A stretch of DNA of 64,000 bases from Micrasema longulum (taxonomy: Eukaryota > Arthropoda > Insecta > Trichoptera > Brachycentridae), in NCBI GenBank assembly GCA_022494885.1, contig JAGVSM010003423.1, positions 124,001 through 188,000 of the forward strand, read 5' to 3'. Shown in pieces: positions 59,401-63,714 of this stretch (the first letter of the stretch is position 1; every line of letters starts with the position of its first letter). Both the position numbers and the translations under genes were made by a program. A model generated the notes under the pieces. The model did no database searches, was not told the origin of the DNA, and was given only the letters and a program-made list of their open reading frames with translations.

Positions 59401-61263
59401 AAGAGCTGAAACCTGTGAGTTAAATTCATCAGGCTGAACCAATTCACCTACTAGGCAACGCCTGAAAACAATTTTCCAATTTTTATACTTCTTCTTTTAC
59501 CAGGTAGTTAATTCAACAATATTTTGAGTATGCCCAAATGCTTGCAGACTGGCTGGATTTCTTCCCTAGAGAGTTATTTATATTTATATTTGATGCAACA
59601 GAGAAGAAAAACATTGGAAAATAGTTTTCAGGCGTTGCCTAGTAGGTGAATTGGTTCAGCTGGATTAATCTTACCCACATGATAAAGGTTTTAGCTCTTT
59701 GACTTCACAAAAGTCAACAGATAAAAGAGTTAAAGAAATGTGGATGTTCAAACATAGGCAGAATGGTGAATGTTACACAGAAAGTAACGCCATATCACTC
59801 TGTATTTGCATACAGACCTCGTTTCCTCTACATTCATACATCTTCTCATGCACGCGCGCCGATTATTCCGACATTCGACATGTCGTCGCGTTGAGAAACA
59901 AGGTTCTATCAAACAAAATATGTTTATTTACTTTGAAATTTTATAGTGTTTATATTTAATTGTCGGTTCTATCCGCATCAAAATTTAAAAAAAAACGAAA
60001 TCAATCCTTAATTAGTATTAAGTTTATAAAGACACTATTAATAAAAATTGTTAGATAAAATAACGTCTTTATTTTAAACATTCATGTCTCAAAAAAATCA
60101 TGAATCTACATAGAGCCTTGTTTCCCCAATGCGACGATATCCGTTTTCAAGTAGGTACTTTTTGGATTTGATCATGCCATGTCTTTCTCGGTCTTACTTG
60201 ATTCCTGCGTCCATCAACATTTTCCTATATTTTATTTTGTTTATTAAATGTTTTTCGTAACATTATTATGAAAAGCGTTCATATATATTTTTTTGTTTTT
60301 GAATTCCTTAAACGAAGACTTCTACATTCCTTTCTCAAAAATGTTCTTCATTTCTGTTATAATATGTTAATATTAACAGCTCCCTAGGAGGTTAAATCCA
60401 GTAATTGTCTACAAATTTTTTGACAAACTTAAAACGTTGCTGATAAATCCACCAGGTTCAAGTATATTTTTTTTGTTGATTTTCAGGCGTCGCCTAGTAT
60501 ATAGTTGAAATAATTTAATTGATGAATCTCACCTGCATCAATTCAATTTCAGCTCTTTAACTTCACAAACATCAACATATGGTATCAAAAAAGACTTGAT
60601 TTACTTGTATTGTATTGCATTTTTTAAACCTTTTATTTATTAATACATTTAAGATTATTTATATTTTTATGTCAACATTATATTGTGTTACCAAAATGTT
60701 TAAAGAGAGAAATCCCTGCAAAAAAACTGCTTTTGCAGTTTAGCGGGAATTACAAAAAATGTTTAGAAGAATGCTTATGTGAAAAGAATTTCAATAAAAA
60801 TAAAAAAACGAGAAGAATTTAAGGAATATGAATAGTCAAATATAGGCAGAATGGTGAATGTTACAAAGTGTGTTAACTGGCCACATAAACCAGCCAATGA
60901 CAGGTCACTAGACACCCATTGTCCTTTCTCTAAAATGTTCCTCATCTCTGTTGTAATATGTTAACATATTCAAAATAAATACTTTACTCATGTACGTCAA
61001 AGTTTTTAATATTTTTTGTGAATTTTCATTTATACCTTATATTATATTTGATAGCAAAAAATATATTTGATCAAACTTGTTATAGACGCGGTGGTTACTT
61101 GTTGTTGATACGATTTTATTCATAGCAAGCCAAGACATGAAATGCGGGTAATAAATATATGTTAATAAACTTACCTTGTTATTAAAAGAGTTCCCAGAAG
61201 AAAGAACACTGAAGGATGAACATTACATTCGCAATCGTCAGTTGTTTCTGTTTGAGCTTCCAT
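20168..61263 (-). CDS. Six-exon PMP22/claudin/VDCC-gamma superfamily tetraspan protein (whole gene span)
   Basis: Joining 61263-61175, 48637-48499, 28798-28705, 27650-27531, 23808-23671 and 20457-20168 gives 870 bases (289 residues plus TAG). Intron phases are 2, 0, 1, 1 and 1, all with AG acceptors and GT donors. Predicted layout: short acidic N-terminus; TM1 about 18-41; large extracellular loop 1 with W45, an NGT sequon near residue 61, a GGIWTLC block at 97-103 and a second cysteine C125; TM2 about 152-175; a short cytoplasmic turn; TM3 about 180-204; Gly/Ala-rich loop 2 about 207-252; TM4 about 253-275; a C-terminal tail ending AILV. The loop-1 W...GxW..C...C pattern and four-helix order are hallmarks of the superfamily, whose members act in septate or tight junctions or as channel auxiliary subunits. 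Which subfamily this belongs to, and its role, are not determinable here. Introns 1 and 2 are 12.5 and 19.7 kb and full of transposons. Confidence 0.85.
20640..20728 (+). mobile_element. 3' part of the ATGAGGAAGTTCAG MITE
   Basis: GCTCTAATTTTACCTCGCGT-AAGAATACA and CTGTACCTCTGAACTTCATTA. In intron 5. Confidence 0.4.
20816..20882 (-). repeat. tRNA-like sequence (SINE head)
   Basis: The reverse complement contains GGGTAAGACGCTTGCCTCTC and a perfect box B, GGTTCGATTCCCGG-like. No acceptor-stem pairing is seen. Confidence 0.45.
21727..22005 (+). repeat. tRNA-derived SINE, family C
   Basis: Head GCCTCGTTGTGTAGTGGTTG with box B-like GGGTTGGATTCCC, body with GGACTGGCATCTAAAGCGTA-TGACTGATCACCT and TGATCAAAATACGC. 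It lies in intron 5 of the claudin-like gene. Confidence 0.7.
22528..22936. mobile_element. MITE with about 70-bp imperfect inverted ends
   Basis: GGCCAGACCGCG and GAGGAACATTCCTC then GGTAAGTTTTAAAA at the left are mirrored by TTTTAAAACTTACC, GAAATGTTCCTC and CGCGGTCTGGCT at the right. Non-coding interior. In intron 5. Confidence 0.6.
22980..23425 (-). pseudogene. LINE 3' end, copy related to 28935-29760
   Basis: It shares with 28935-29390 the stretch covering TTCTTCCAACCAACC, AGATATATAAAAATAG and GTTTCTTCAGA-GTGATTTAAACAGAGA. Read on the minus strand it encodes the end of a LINE protein (SRLWNHLPPTIKDVTT-like) plus its 3' UTR. It sits sense-oriented in intron 5. Confidence 0.65.
23671..23808 (-). 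CDS. Claudin-like gene, exon 5 (TM2 and TM3)
   Basis: The 138-base exon sits between GGTTTCAG and GTGATC. It encodes MQNLSISCSLVCLIVLG..., a second helix, then the basic turn ICKHQISAV and a third helix ending GVMYLLA. The short cytoplasmic turn between two helices is typical of the superfamily. NLS at the start of TM2 is a possible N-glycosylation site. Phase 1 in and out; the final G joins CC of exon 6 (Ala194). Confidence 0.85.
25023..25490 (+). mobile_element. Foldback family copy, variant ends
   Basis: TTTCAACAGAGAGGGAAAAC, GGAAGTCTAGGCATTAACAA, GACCTGTCATTGGCTGGTTT and GACATACTCAAACATTGTTG. Contains the inverse of its start at about 25365-25410. In intron 4 of the claudin-like gene. 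Confidence 0.6.
26500..26765 (+). pseudogene. Jockey/I-like LINE ORF2 C-terminal fragment
   Basis: On the plus strand the translation reads LLERLPFRVPSIPTRRNFLF ... LFTIPRICDQYSNIF ... FRSTIIDILREADI then stop, followed by an ATT-rich tail. This is the PELL.....FNVP...TR type of ending found at the C-terminus of many insect LINE proteins. It lies inside intron 4 of the claudin-like gene in antisense orientation. Confidence 0.6.
26900..27294. repeat. 9-bp tandem repeat (GAAACGAAC), about 44 units
   Basis: Nearly perfect GAAACGAAC array of about 395 bp in intron 4, some 235 bases past the exon 4 donor. Both ends carry decayed units with C-to-T changes (GAATGAAAC), and the core has only isolated variants near 27034 and 27120. 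Each unit holds two CpGs. Because the unit is a multiple of three and stop-free, all six frames stay open; I do not read it as coding. Confidence 0.95.
27531..27650 (-). CDS. Claudin-like gene, exon 4 (second loop-1 cysteine)
   Basis: The 120-base GC-rich exon lies between CATTGTAG and GTAAG. It encodes EEIMLLSRVGFPKAHSCVNY then a Gly/Glu/Arg-rich segment to SDWQH. C125 is the likely disulfide partner of C103 in exon 3. Entry and exit are both phase 1; the last A joins GA of exon 5 to give Arg148. Confidence 0.84.
28205..28448 (-). repeat. tRNA-derived SINE, family C
   Basis: The reverse complement shows GCCTCGTTGCGTACTGGTCG, box B GGTTCGATTCC and the family C body. It sits in intron 3. Confidence 0.65.
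28705..28798 (-). CDS. Claudin-like gene, exon 3 (GxW..C motif of loop 1)
   Basis: The 94-base exon follows a T-tract and AG and ends in TATCAG|GTCGAA, a weak but valid GT donor. It encodes VMDKNQQERILRNTF then LVPMNGGIWTLCVSLS. The GGIWTLC block is the loop-1 tryptophan/cysteine signature expected here. It enters at phase 0, matching exon 2, and leaves at phase 1, so that G + AT gives Asp108 with exon 4. Without it, exons 2 and 4 would be out of frame, which is independent support. Confidence 0.82.
28935..29760 (-). pseudogene. LINE ORF2 C-terminus and 3' UTR (Jockey/CR1-like)
   Basis: The minus-strand frame near 29500-29220 reads LLFNVLHSPNAPIYLREKF ... SVHAARLWNHLPSTIKDVTT then LFKSRLKKHLLSLP and stop. 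A 3' UTR with AATAAA and an AAATAAATAAATAG-type tail follows to 28935. The ARLWNHLPSTI...F+..L+.. pattern is a common LINE protein end. It has no intact upstream domain. Confidence 0.7.
30062..30620 (+). pseudogene. RTE-like LINE ORF2 C-terminus and 3' end
   Basis: The frame 30105-30426 reads VLIPTLMCGSEVWTWKNRDE ... LRRMCGKTMYTRC ... IKRRALRWFGRVERM and KRGRPRKT, then TGA. Homologous coding continues after it (KSRNNRRACMRRCM, KDRVMWRSILPAYPYG) to a TTGTTGTTGTTG tail. Y/C-GSE-W.......L...QM..LR...G and R..RW.GH..RM are RTE C-terminal motifs. Related 3' ends lie at 38062-38270 and 59785-59890. Confidence 0.75.
30728..31901. mobile_element. 1.17-kb palindrome of two pogo/Tigger-like transposase fragments
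   Basis: The left arm (30728 to about 31300) and right arm (about 31360-31901) are inverted copies, mostly over 80% alike by eye. The outer parts encode the same peptide on opposite strands. The right arm (31551-31811, +) reads ESVKDAIYAVLNETTGFGKV then AQLYSVSQTTLERRV, a helix-turn-helix of the Psq/pogo-transposase kind, then NPSIILKSY and QAQSVYPIF. The left arm (31120-30878, -) shares RLIGRKRKR and QAQSVYPIF. The inner arms are about 90-base GGGGCA/ACCCGTGTCCCCGT-containing repeats. The centre has a 9-bp stem, AGTCCTCCT/AGGAGGACT (31313-31350). No DDE catalytic domain is present. Confidence 0.7.
32050..32930. other. Intron 2 sequence without recognisable features
   Basis: AT-rich; no repeats matched to other parts of the window. 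Confidence 0.4.
32935..33078 (+). mobile_element. 3' part of the ATGAGGAAGTTCAG MITE
   Basis: Matches the distal half of 11813-12221: CATTTTCAAAAGACTTCGCG, CCACGCGTAAGAAAACATTT, and the end TCGTAGCACTTAACTTCCTTAA. Confidence 0.45.
33080..34740. other. Intron 2, AT-rich, possible LINE tail
   Basis: 33160-33730 ends in AATAAAAGAAAATAAAAATA and may be a decayed LINE 3' end; nothing else seen. Confidence 0.3.
34745..35024 (-). repeat. tRNA-derived SINE, family C, degraded
   Basis: The reverse complement head CACCGTAGTGTAGTGGTCGG-CACATTTGCC and body with ATTGATCGCCTTACCTTTGT are recognisable. Box B is mutated. Confidence 0.55.
35921..36660 (-). mobile_element. DNA element, CATAGAATTAAG family, copy 2
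   Basis: A reverse copy of 18177-18966 with 740 bp between CATATAATTAAGAATAGTCC and CTATTCTTAATTCTATG. Flanks GATGTAAC and GTCAAAAC match at 5 of 8 bases, as an old duplication might. Inside intron 2. Confidence 0.7.
37360..37850 (-). pseudogene. LINE ORF2 C-terminal fragment
   Basis: Minus-strand frames read IIGWGGTNESILKPLESAQKS ... FRYPSVKLFEEFEILDIRQ, then after a frameshift FLGPKMFNMLPKDCKTM and a stop at about 37367. GI-WGG followed by L-PL...QK.I is the usual end-domain of CR1/I-type LINE proteins. A 15-base direct duplication at 37549-37575 adds to the damage. Confidence 0.6.
37945..38012 (+). repeat. tRNA-like SINE head
   Basis: GGTGTACTAGTTAAAGCATT-TGCCTTCCATGC then AGGTTCAATCTCC resembles the family C head only. 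Confidence 0.45.
38062..38270 (-). repeat. RTE-like LINE 3' end
   Basis: The reverse complement shares the TCCGTATGCACAGA, AGTAATACGGCGTTCTATCC and CCTACCCCCACGGG segment with the 3' end at 30520-30590. Confidence 0.55.
38552..38581. repeat. Perfect 13-bp hairpin with 4-base loop
   Basis: CAGGATTACGCAG, loop TCAC, then CTGCGTAATCCTG, in intron 2. No function assignable. Confidence 0.8.
39055..40592 (+). pseudogene. RTE-like LINE ORF2 C-terminus, split by a foldback insertion
   Basis: The left part (39055-39567) reads MAASDMGLKINTSKTKYML ... NSFEYLGTEMTNDNN ... IKTIIYKALLRPVVAYGAKC and FMKIRRIQ, with an in-frame TAG. The right part (40327-40592) resumes with WFGRAYRMNDKRTSK and degraded codons to GACGGGCTGTAGCGCCACTG and a (GAT)n tail. 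FEYLG, YK.L..P...YG...W and R+.W.GR..RM are RTE hallmarks. Cutting out 39568-40326 plus one copy of the 13-base duplication restores continuous homology. Confidence 0.75.
39568..40326 (-). mobile_element. Foldback family, tandem dimer with 13-bp target duplication
   Basis: Two direct units with a period of about 392 bases, both reverse to the 1284 copy. The unit includes AATTAGATGAATCTCACCCG, AAAGGTTTCAGCTCTTTAAC, GGCCACTTAAACCAGCCATT and CTTGTCTACAAAAATTTGGA. GAAGAATACAATG occurs at 39555-39567 and again at 40327-40339. The block sits inside an RTE-like LINE whose coding text continues across the duplication, so the insertion boundaries are well fixed. Confidence 0.75.
40938..41208 (+). repeat. 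tRNA-derived SINE, family C (good copy)
   Basis: Head TGGTAGTGTAATGGTCAGAG with box B GGTTCGAATCC, body CCTGGACTGGTACCTGAAGC and TGATCAAGATACGCTG, ending with GATGAT-rich sequence. Confidence 0.75.
42347..42545 (+). mobile_element. Foldback family copy, internally deleted
   Basis: ATTACAACAGAGATGAAGAT to GTTTGTCCAAATTTTTGTGG; about half the unit is missing after TTTACACACC. Confidence 0.6.
42600..42945 (+). repeat. Second unnamed interspersed repeat, copy 1
   Basis: CGTCGGATTGATTAGGCTTA, CCCAAAACTGAATCGATT and GAAGAGGGCAGATAAAACC recur at 48665-49140 and 51905-52400. Its distal part (ACTGCTCTAGTGTCATAATG, GGAGAAAATACGAGTATACG) reappears at 43985-44120 beyond the foldback block at 43265-43855, which looks inserted into it. 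Confidence 0.5.
43270..43858 (-). mobile_element. Foldback family, partial tandem block
   Basis: Contains more than one unit end (AACAGCTCCC-AGGGAGTTGA and its complement), with ATTACAACAGAGATAAAGCC then the reverse unit. It is inserted in the repeat at 42600-44120. Confidence 0.6.
44170..45000. other. Intron 2, nothing recognised
   Basis: Contains a possible very diverged foldback fragment near 44300-44450 (CAACAGAGATGG); otherwise plain AT-rich sequence. Confidence 0.35.
45010..45560 (+). pseudogene. LINE 3' end with hairpin-bearing UTR
   Basis: The frame 45075-45293 carries FISVDGLALPKFNNKYRKR ... YNLPKMYNMLPLNIKKKHKK, a LINE C-terminal pattern. The 3' UTR holds a hairpin around AACTGCATTTTATGCAGTT (about 45470-45490). 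The copy at 56640-57000 is the same family on the other strand. Confidence 0.6.
46111..46180 (+). repeat. tRNA-like sequence (SINE head), degraded
   Basis: GCGCATTGGTGTGATGGCTG...GGGTTACGAGTTAGACCC; box B is mutated. Confidence 0.35.
46402..46492. repeat. 17-bp perfect inverted repeat
   Basis: GCTTACTTCTGCAGGGG (46402-46418) and its exact complement (46476-46492) around a C-rich loop. It is the inner part of the surrounding palindromic MITE. Confidence 0.8.
46491..46685 (+). repeat. tRNA-derived SINE, family B (best copy, nested)
   Basis: Head GCGGGTTGTGGTCCTGTGGC with box B GGTTCGAATCC, body ending AAATATTTGGGTAAATCATA-AGAACGC, and a poly(A) tail. It is inserted in one arm of the palindromic MITE at 46281-46828. 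Confidence 0.8.
47488..47890 (+). mobile_element. Foldback family, palindromic copy
   Basis: The left arm AAATTACAACAGGGCTGGAG...GGTTTAAGTGACC is followed by the reverse arm GGCCACTTAAACCAGCC... and then GACAAACTTAAATATTGTAA. TTTTAAAAT occurs on both sides and may be a duplication. Confidence 0.55.
48055..48335 (+). repeat. Unnamed interspersed repeat, copy 3
   Basis: The inverse orientation of 4285-4775 without the SINE, giving the empty-site structure for that insertion. Confidence 0.5.
48499..48637 (-). CDS. Claudin-like gene, exon 2 (TM1 C-half and extracellular loop 1)
   Basis: The 139-base exon is bounded by TTCCTCAG and GTAAGG. It finishes TM1 (CSTAMLCAAIM) and enters loop 1 at TDHWEHVTW, where W45 matches the first conserved tryptophan of the PMP22/claudin loop. 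An NGT N-glycosylation sequon follows, then IKLQWYLDGKVAR. It ends on a complete codon (phase 0). It is GC-rich against AT-rich flanks, which is how it stands out. Confidence 0.85.
48665..49140 (+). repeat. Second unnamed interspersed repeat, copy 2
   Basis: It shares ATGAATAGGTATTTG, GTCGGATTGATTATGCCTAG, GAAAACTGAATCGATTTGG and GAGAAAATACGGGTATACG with the other copies. It starts immediately upstream of exon 2 of the claudin-like gene, within intron 1. Confidence 0.5.
49195..49263 (-). repeat. tRNA-like SINE head
   Basis: The reverse complement contains TTCGTACTGTAAGGGTTGGC and box B-like GGGTTCGATTCCTA. Confidence 0.5.
49745..49925 (+). mobile_element. Foldback family copy, short and diverged
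   Basis: AAATTACGAGACTGAGAACA, GCAGTGTGTAAAGTGG, and the end TTGGATAAACTCAAAATAGTG are kept; the middle is deleted. Confidence 0.45.
50563..50895 (-). pseudogene. Jockey-like LINE reverse transcriptase palm fragment
   Basis: The frame contains GVPQGSNVRPVLFNIFMNDL and FNLFAGDLQIYC. These are RT motifs B' and C, except that the catalytic FADD reads FAGD, which should abolish activity. It is inside intron 1, antisense to nothing else I can recognise. Confidence 0.65.
51118..51345. repeat. Degenerate tandem repeat (ACATAGTAAAA-like)
   Basis: Many imperfect units ACATAGTAAAA / ACATTGTAAAAAT / ACATAGTTAAAAA in a row. Frames opened by it on the minus strand (FTMYFVF...) are artefacts of the repeat. 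Confidence 0.65.
51905..52400 (+). repeat. Second unnamed interspersed repeat, copy 3
   Basis: Contains AATTTAATGAATAGGTATTTG (same as copy 2), CCCCAAAACTGAAATGATTT, AAGGCAGATAAA and GGAGAAAATACGAGAATACA. Confidence 0.5.
52543..53352 (+). mobile_element. DNA element, CATAGAATTAAG family, copy 3
   Basis: The 810-bp copy runs from CGCAGAATTAAGAATAATCC to TTCTTAATTCTACACATG. It is flanked by exact TACTCAAC repeats (52535-52542, 53353-53360). Second copy with a perfect 8-bp duplication. Confidence 0.75.
53969..54058 (+). mobile_element. DNA element, CATAGAATTAAG family, left-end fragment
   Basis: CATGGAATTCAGAATAGTCC-AGAAGGAGCGTAGAA, about 90 bp, then an abrupt switch to a reversed SINE head. 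Confidence 0.6.
54060..54116 (-). repeat. tRNA-like SINE head, fused to a DNA-element fragment
   Basis: The reverse complement GCCTCGTGGTGTAGTGGTTA-GCGCGTTTGCC is a clean family C-like head. It is cut before box B by the element fragment at 53969-54058. Confidence 0.55.
54460..55135 (+). pseudogene. LINE ORF2 C-terminus, 3' UTR and AATAAA tail
   Basis: The plus-strand frame reads SLKLLGFINRISSDF ... IKTLYCSTVRPLLEYASVVW, then VNRINHIESVQHRLLRKIAW, and ends LSLQRFKRALNK with a stop at about 54984. The YASVVW...IE.VQ.R..R.I order is the conserved post-RT region of Jockey-type LINEs. A short 3' UTR and AATAAATAAATAAA tail follow. It is truncated at its 5' end. The closest relative in the window is 12245-12520. 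Confidence 0.75.
55138..55206 (+). repeat. SINE family B, 3' end only
   Basis: AAATATTTGGGTAAATTATA-AGAACGCAAATATTTC and poly(A), directly downstream of a LINE tail. Confidence 0.6.
55210..56080. other. Intron 1, no recognised feature
   Basis: A slightly GC-richer patch at 55660-55830 (CCCAACGTTCCTCCTTCCTA) shows no frame or splice pair that I can support. Confidence 0.35.
56085..56460 (+). pseudogene. LINE 3' end
   Basis: Plus-strand codons read RSLWNNLLINVRDAPSLFTFESRLK then a stop, followed by a CT-rich segment and a tail ending AATAAATAAATAAAAG. This is the W-N-L....R-A-SL..F...L+ LINE ending. A different family from the others by sequence. Confidence 0.5.
56640..57000 (-). pseudogene. 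LINE 3' end, second copy of the 45010 family
   Basis: The reverse complement aligns with 45180-45560: ATGCTCCCAT, CTCAAGAGAAAGACG, AAAATCTGGCTTTTAGAAC and the CACCTGCTGAC...ACTGCATTTTATGC hairpin region. The stem has one mismatch (GCTGT for GCAGT). Confidence 0.6.
57380..57480 (+). repeat. Probable LINE tail
   Basis: Text ending GACAAATAAATAAAATATAT after GGGCACAGCCTAAAAAGCCC resembles a non-LTR 3' end. There is no coding part. Confidence 0.3.
57838..58200 (+). mobile_element. Diverged copy of the ATGAGGAAGTTCAG MITE
   Basis: AAGGAAGTTTAGTAG start, CGTATTGTCAGCGCGATG, ACTCCGCCCGTGACGTCACA and an AGCACTGAATTTCTCCTTAT end correspond in order to 11813-12221. Confidence 0.5.
58466..58716 (+). 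repeat. tRNA-derived SINE, family C
   Basis: Head ACTGTGGTGTAATGGTCAGC, box B-like GGGTCCGATTCCC, and body matching 40938-41208 with a small deletion around the GGACTGG motif. Confidence 0.7.
59212..59780 (+). mobile_element. Foldback family, one and a half units head-to-head
   Basis: A full forward unit, close to the 25023 copy, ends at about 59580. A reverse partial unit then starts at AACAGAGAAGAAAAACATTG and runs to GGTGAATGTTACACAG. An RTE fragment cuts it off. Confidence 0.6.
59785..59890 (-). repeat. RTE-like LINE 3' fragment
   Basis: The reverse complement matches 30455-30545 (ACATGTCGAATGTCGGAATA, GCGCGTGCATGAGAAGATGT, ATGCAAATACAGAGTGATATG). It joins the foldback element ending at about 59780 abruptly. 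Confidence 0.55.
60335..60965 (-). mobile_element. Foldback family copy split by a LINE tail
   Basis: TTCTTCATTTCTGTTATAAT, GACAAACTTAAAACGTTGC and CAGGCGTCGCCTAGTATATA, then the LINE tail at about 60580-60825, then TATAGGCAGAATGGTGAATG and CTCATCTCTGTTGTAATATG. Confidence 0.55.
60580..60825 (+). repeat. LINE 3'-UTR fragment inserted in a foldback element
   Basis: Interrupts the foldback copy at 60335-60965. It contains CCCTGC-A7-CTGCTTTTGCAG-TTTAGCGGG, a hairpin like those in the 45470 and 56690 LINE tails, and ends in an A-rich tail. Confidence 0.45.
61175..61263 (-). CDS. Claudin-like gene, exon 1 (start codon, TM1 N-half)
   Basis: The 89 bases encode MEAQTETTDDCECNVHPSVF then a hydrophobic run to ...LLIT, followed by AG|GTAAGTT, a full-consensus donor. 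The ATG has A at -3 and G at +4. An in-frame TGA lies about 50 bases upstream with no intervening ATG. The exon ends with two bases of a codon (AG) that the C opening exon 2 completes as AGC (Ser30). The acidic N-terminus and hydrophobic second half fit the cytosolic N-terminus and first half of TM1. Confidence 0.82.
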
Positions 61264-61268
61264 GTTAC

Positions 61269-61292
61269 TTAGTAATGTCTGTCTATCCTCAT
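61269..61292 (-). other. Possible uORF in 5' leader of claudin-like gene
   Basis: ATG followed by six codons and TAA (MRIDRHY), ending five bases before the main ATG. It would matter only if transcription starts upstream of 61292, which the sequence does not prove. Confidence 0.3.
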
Positions 61293-61619
61293 GAATTTCA
61301 AAATTTCAGCTTTGCAAGAACATTACGTCATTATTCTCATTCGCCTCATTTTTGTACTTCGACCGTCGAAATTTATTTATTTTATGATATCCTCGAAGGG
61401 TTGTCATTGTTTTACAATATCACATTCAATTCAAGTGAAAAAGTTACGTAACTTTAAAGTAAAAACAATGTATTTAAATATTTCACCGGTAAGCCTTCAA
61501 ATATTTAAAAGTGAAAATAACGTTCGATTTTCTTTTGTTTTTTATTCCAAATACACTTACTTATATTAAAATATTATTACGTTTTTCTTTGTTTGGCATG
61601 TTTAAAAGTACTTATTTAG

Positions 61620-61930
61620 TGAGTTGATGACTATGATTATTTAGAATTTTTCGGAATTTCAAAAATCCAAAATGGAGACACGACTTAACTTCGCGACACT
61701 TTTTCTCCATTTGACAGATGGAGGTTAATTTTCTCGTAGGCGGCGCTAGAGGATTGGGGTTAGAAAATAATGAAAAACATTGCAAGCGCGCATGCGTTTT
61801 GAGAATCGAATCCAATAAAGTCATCGTCCGTCAAAAGCTACATTTTATAGAATGTAGAATGTTCGTGACAGCGAAGCACAAAATAATTTCTTTGTCCAAT
61901 ACACAGCAAGAGTCGTAAAAATTATTGTAC
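61620..61930 (-). promoter_or_regulatory. Possible promoter/leader region of claudin-like gene
   Basis: The only moderately GC-rich, CpG-containing stretch just upstream of exon 1 (GGCGGCGC, GCAAGCGCGCATGCG, an ATTGG box). No TATA box or initiator can be assigned. This is inference from position and composition. Confidence 0.2.
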
Positions 61931-62034
61931 ACAGAACTATTACATTATGAAGTCTAGTATGATAGTACCGGGATTATTGAACGGGATTATTCCGTCTAGT
62001 TTTGGTACTTTTATTTATTTTGCAATGTTTTTTG

Positions 62035-62066
62035 CATGGAATTAAGAGACTATTCTTAATTCTATG
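62035..62066. mobile_element. DNA element, CATAGAATTAAG family, end-to-end remnant
   Basis: CATGGAATTAAGAG joined to ACTATTCTTAATTCTATG: two inverted ends with no interior left. Confidence 0.45.
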
Positions 62067-62639
62067 GTTTTTTGTTACTTTTTGTATTGGTGGGTCCATT
62101 CCCATTGTTATTTTATTTTATTTTTTATGCACCTTTTTTTAGCACATCTCAATAGTTCCTGTCATCAAAATGACATTTCAATGAACTTATTTCGCGTTTA
62201 CAAAATTTGCATCATAGCGAAGGTCGTGCTCCACCTAGGCATATATTTATGGAAAATTTATACTAAATTATTCCAAATATATTTTACACAAAGAATGTAC
62301 ATAGATTAAATATATATTATTACATTTTGGTAAAATAAAAAAGAAATTTTCATAAAAAACAGAATTCGAATTTTGTGTGATAGTTGATTTTAACTAACAT
62401 TTTTGATGACATCAACAGTTTAATGTTCACAGTTGTTAATCTTGCTGGTGGTCTAATATATTTTCCAGACTTTTGATTTACTCTGATTCATCGTAATTCG
62501 TATTACCTTCGTCTTAATTTTGGTGTGCGTTTTCGCTCATTTCGACATCTAAAATATTTTTTCAAAATATAACAAACATATGTTTTTTCCAATGCTTCAC
62601 AAAATATTTTGGAAACCCTACACTGGGCAGAACAAACCA

Positions 62640-63000
62640 AAATAATTATTTTCTTTCCTGTACTATTTTGTCTTCTGATTGGAATGTTCTATCTTATTTA
62701 AAAACTATTAAGATATTAATATATTCTGAATACTGATATATCAATGTAGACCATTGTAGGAGACTGCTGCGAGATATTACATAGATTTATATACTATTAA
62801 GCGTGTTGTCCAGGTGTTTATTGAAATATGTAAGTTAATGTAATAATATTTCATTTTTATTTTTGCTATTATTTAATTATGTACATGCTTCCATTTTCCA
62901 TTATGTTGTATCCCAACTCAACACAGGGCCCTTGGCCTCAAAAAGTTTAGCATACGTTTTTTTTTTTGTAATATATATGTATTTGTTTGAATAAATAAAA
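62640..63000 (+). repeat. Probable LINE tail
   Basis: It carries DWNVLSYLKTIKI-like codons, then stops, then an AT-rich UTR ending with GAATAAATAAAAAC. Similar in form to the other LINE ends, but no family member in the window confirms it. Confidence 0.35.
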
Positions 63001-63567
63001 ACTAAAAAATTAAAACATACGAAAAATATGCGATCCTATCATGTAATCTATTTATACTTAGTAAAATAATGAAGTTTGAGCGGTTGTCGTCTCGGTCCAT
63101 TTATACCAGATTCTGAAAAAACTTCAACTTTTTTTATACATTAGAGTAAAAAACATAGTTATTCCTAAATTTCAGTACTAGCAACTGAGCAAGTCAATTA
63201 AAATTGTTATTTACAAAAAATATATTTATTTATTATATACATATTTATCAGATCTACTTATAATTTTTGTAATGAAACGCATGACTTTTAATTTTGTACC
63301 TGTCATGTAAAAGCCCTCTGGGCGTATATAAGAAATAAAATATAAATTTATTAAAAAAATATTTCTAATAGCCAAAATAATCCCTTAGTTAGCAGAATAG
63401 CCTCGTTTGACAGTACATAATATTTTTTTGATTTGGCCTCCTTATGATTTAATAGCTTCTAAATAATAAACTAAGAGTATATTTTTCCGAGAAAATAAGT
63501 ATTTACTCTACTAGTAGTTAAAAAATGTGGAATTAAAAGAATGAAAAAAAACTTTAACCTTTAACAC

Positions 63568-63625
63568 GTTAACAAATTACAGCAGAGATGGAGAACATTT
63601 TAGATAAGAAAATAATATAGACGTC
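63568..63625 (+). mobile_element. Foldback family fragment
   Basis: AACAAATTACAGCAGAGATG-GAGAACATTTTAGA, the unit's left end only. Confidence 0.4.
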
Positions 63626-63714
63626 TCATTGATAAACGGCAGTGTTAAATACTTGATGAAGTAAAAAAAACGGAACCGAAAAATGTTTAGCTAATAAGGT
63701 AGGTATTTTTTTTT

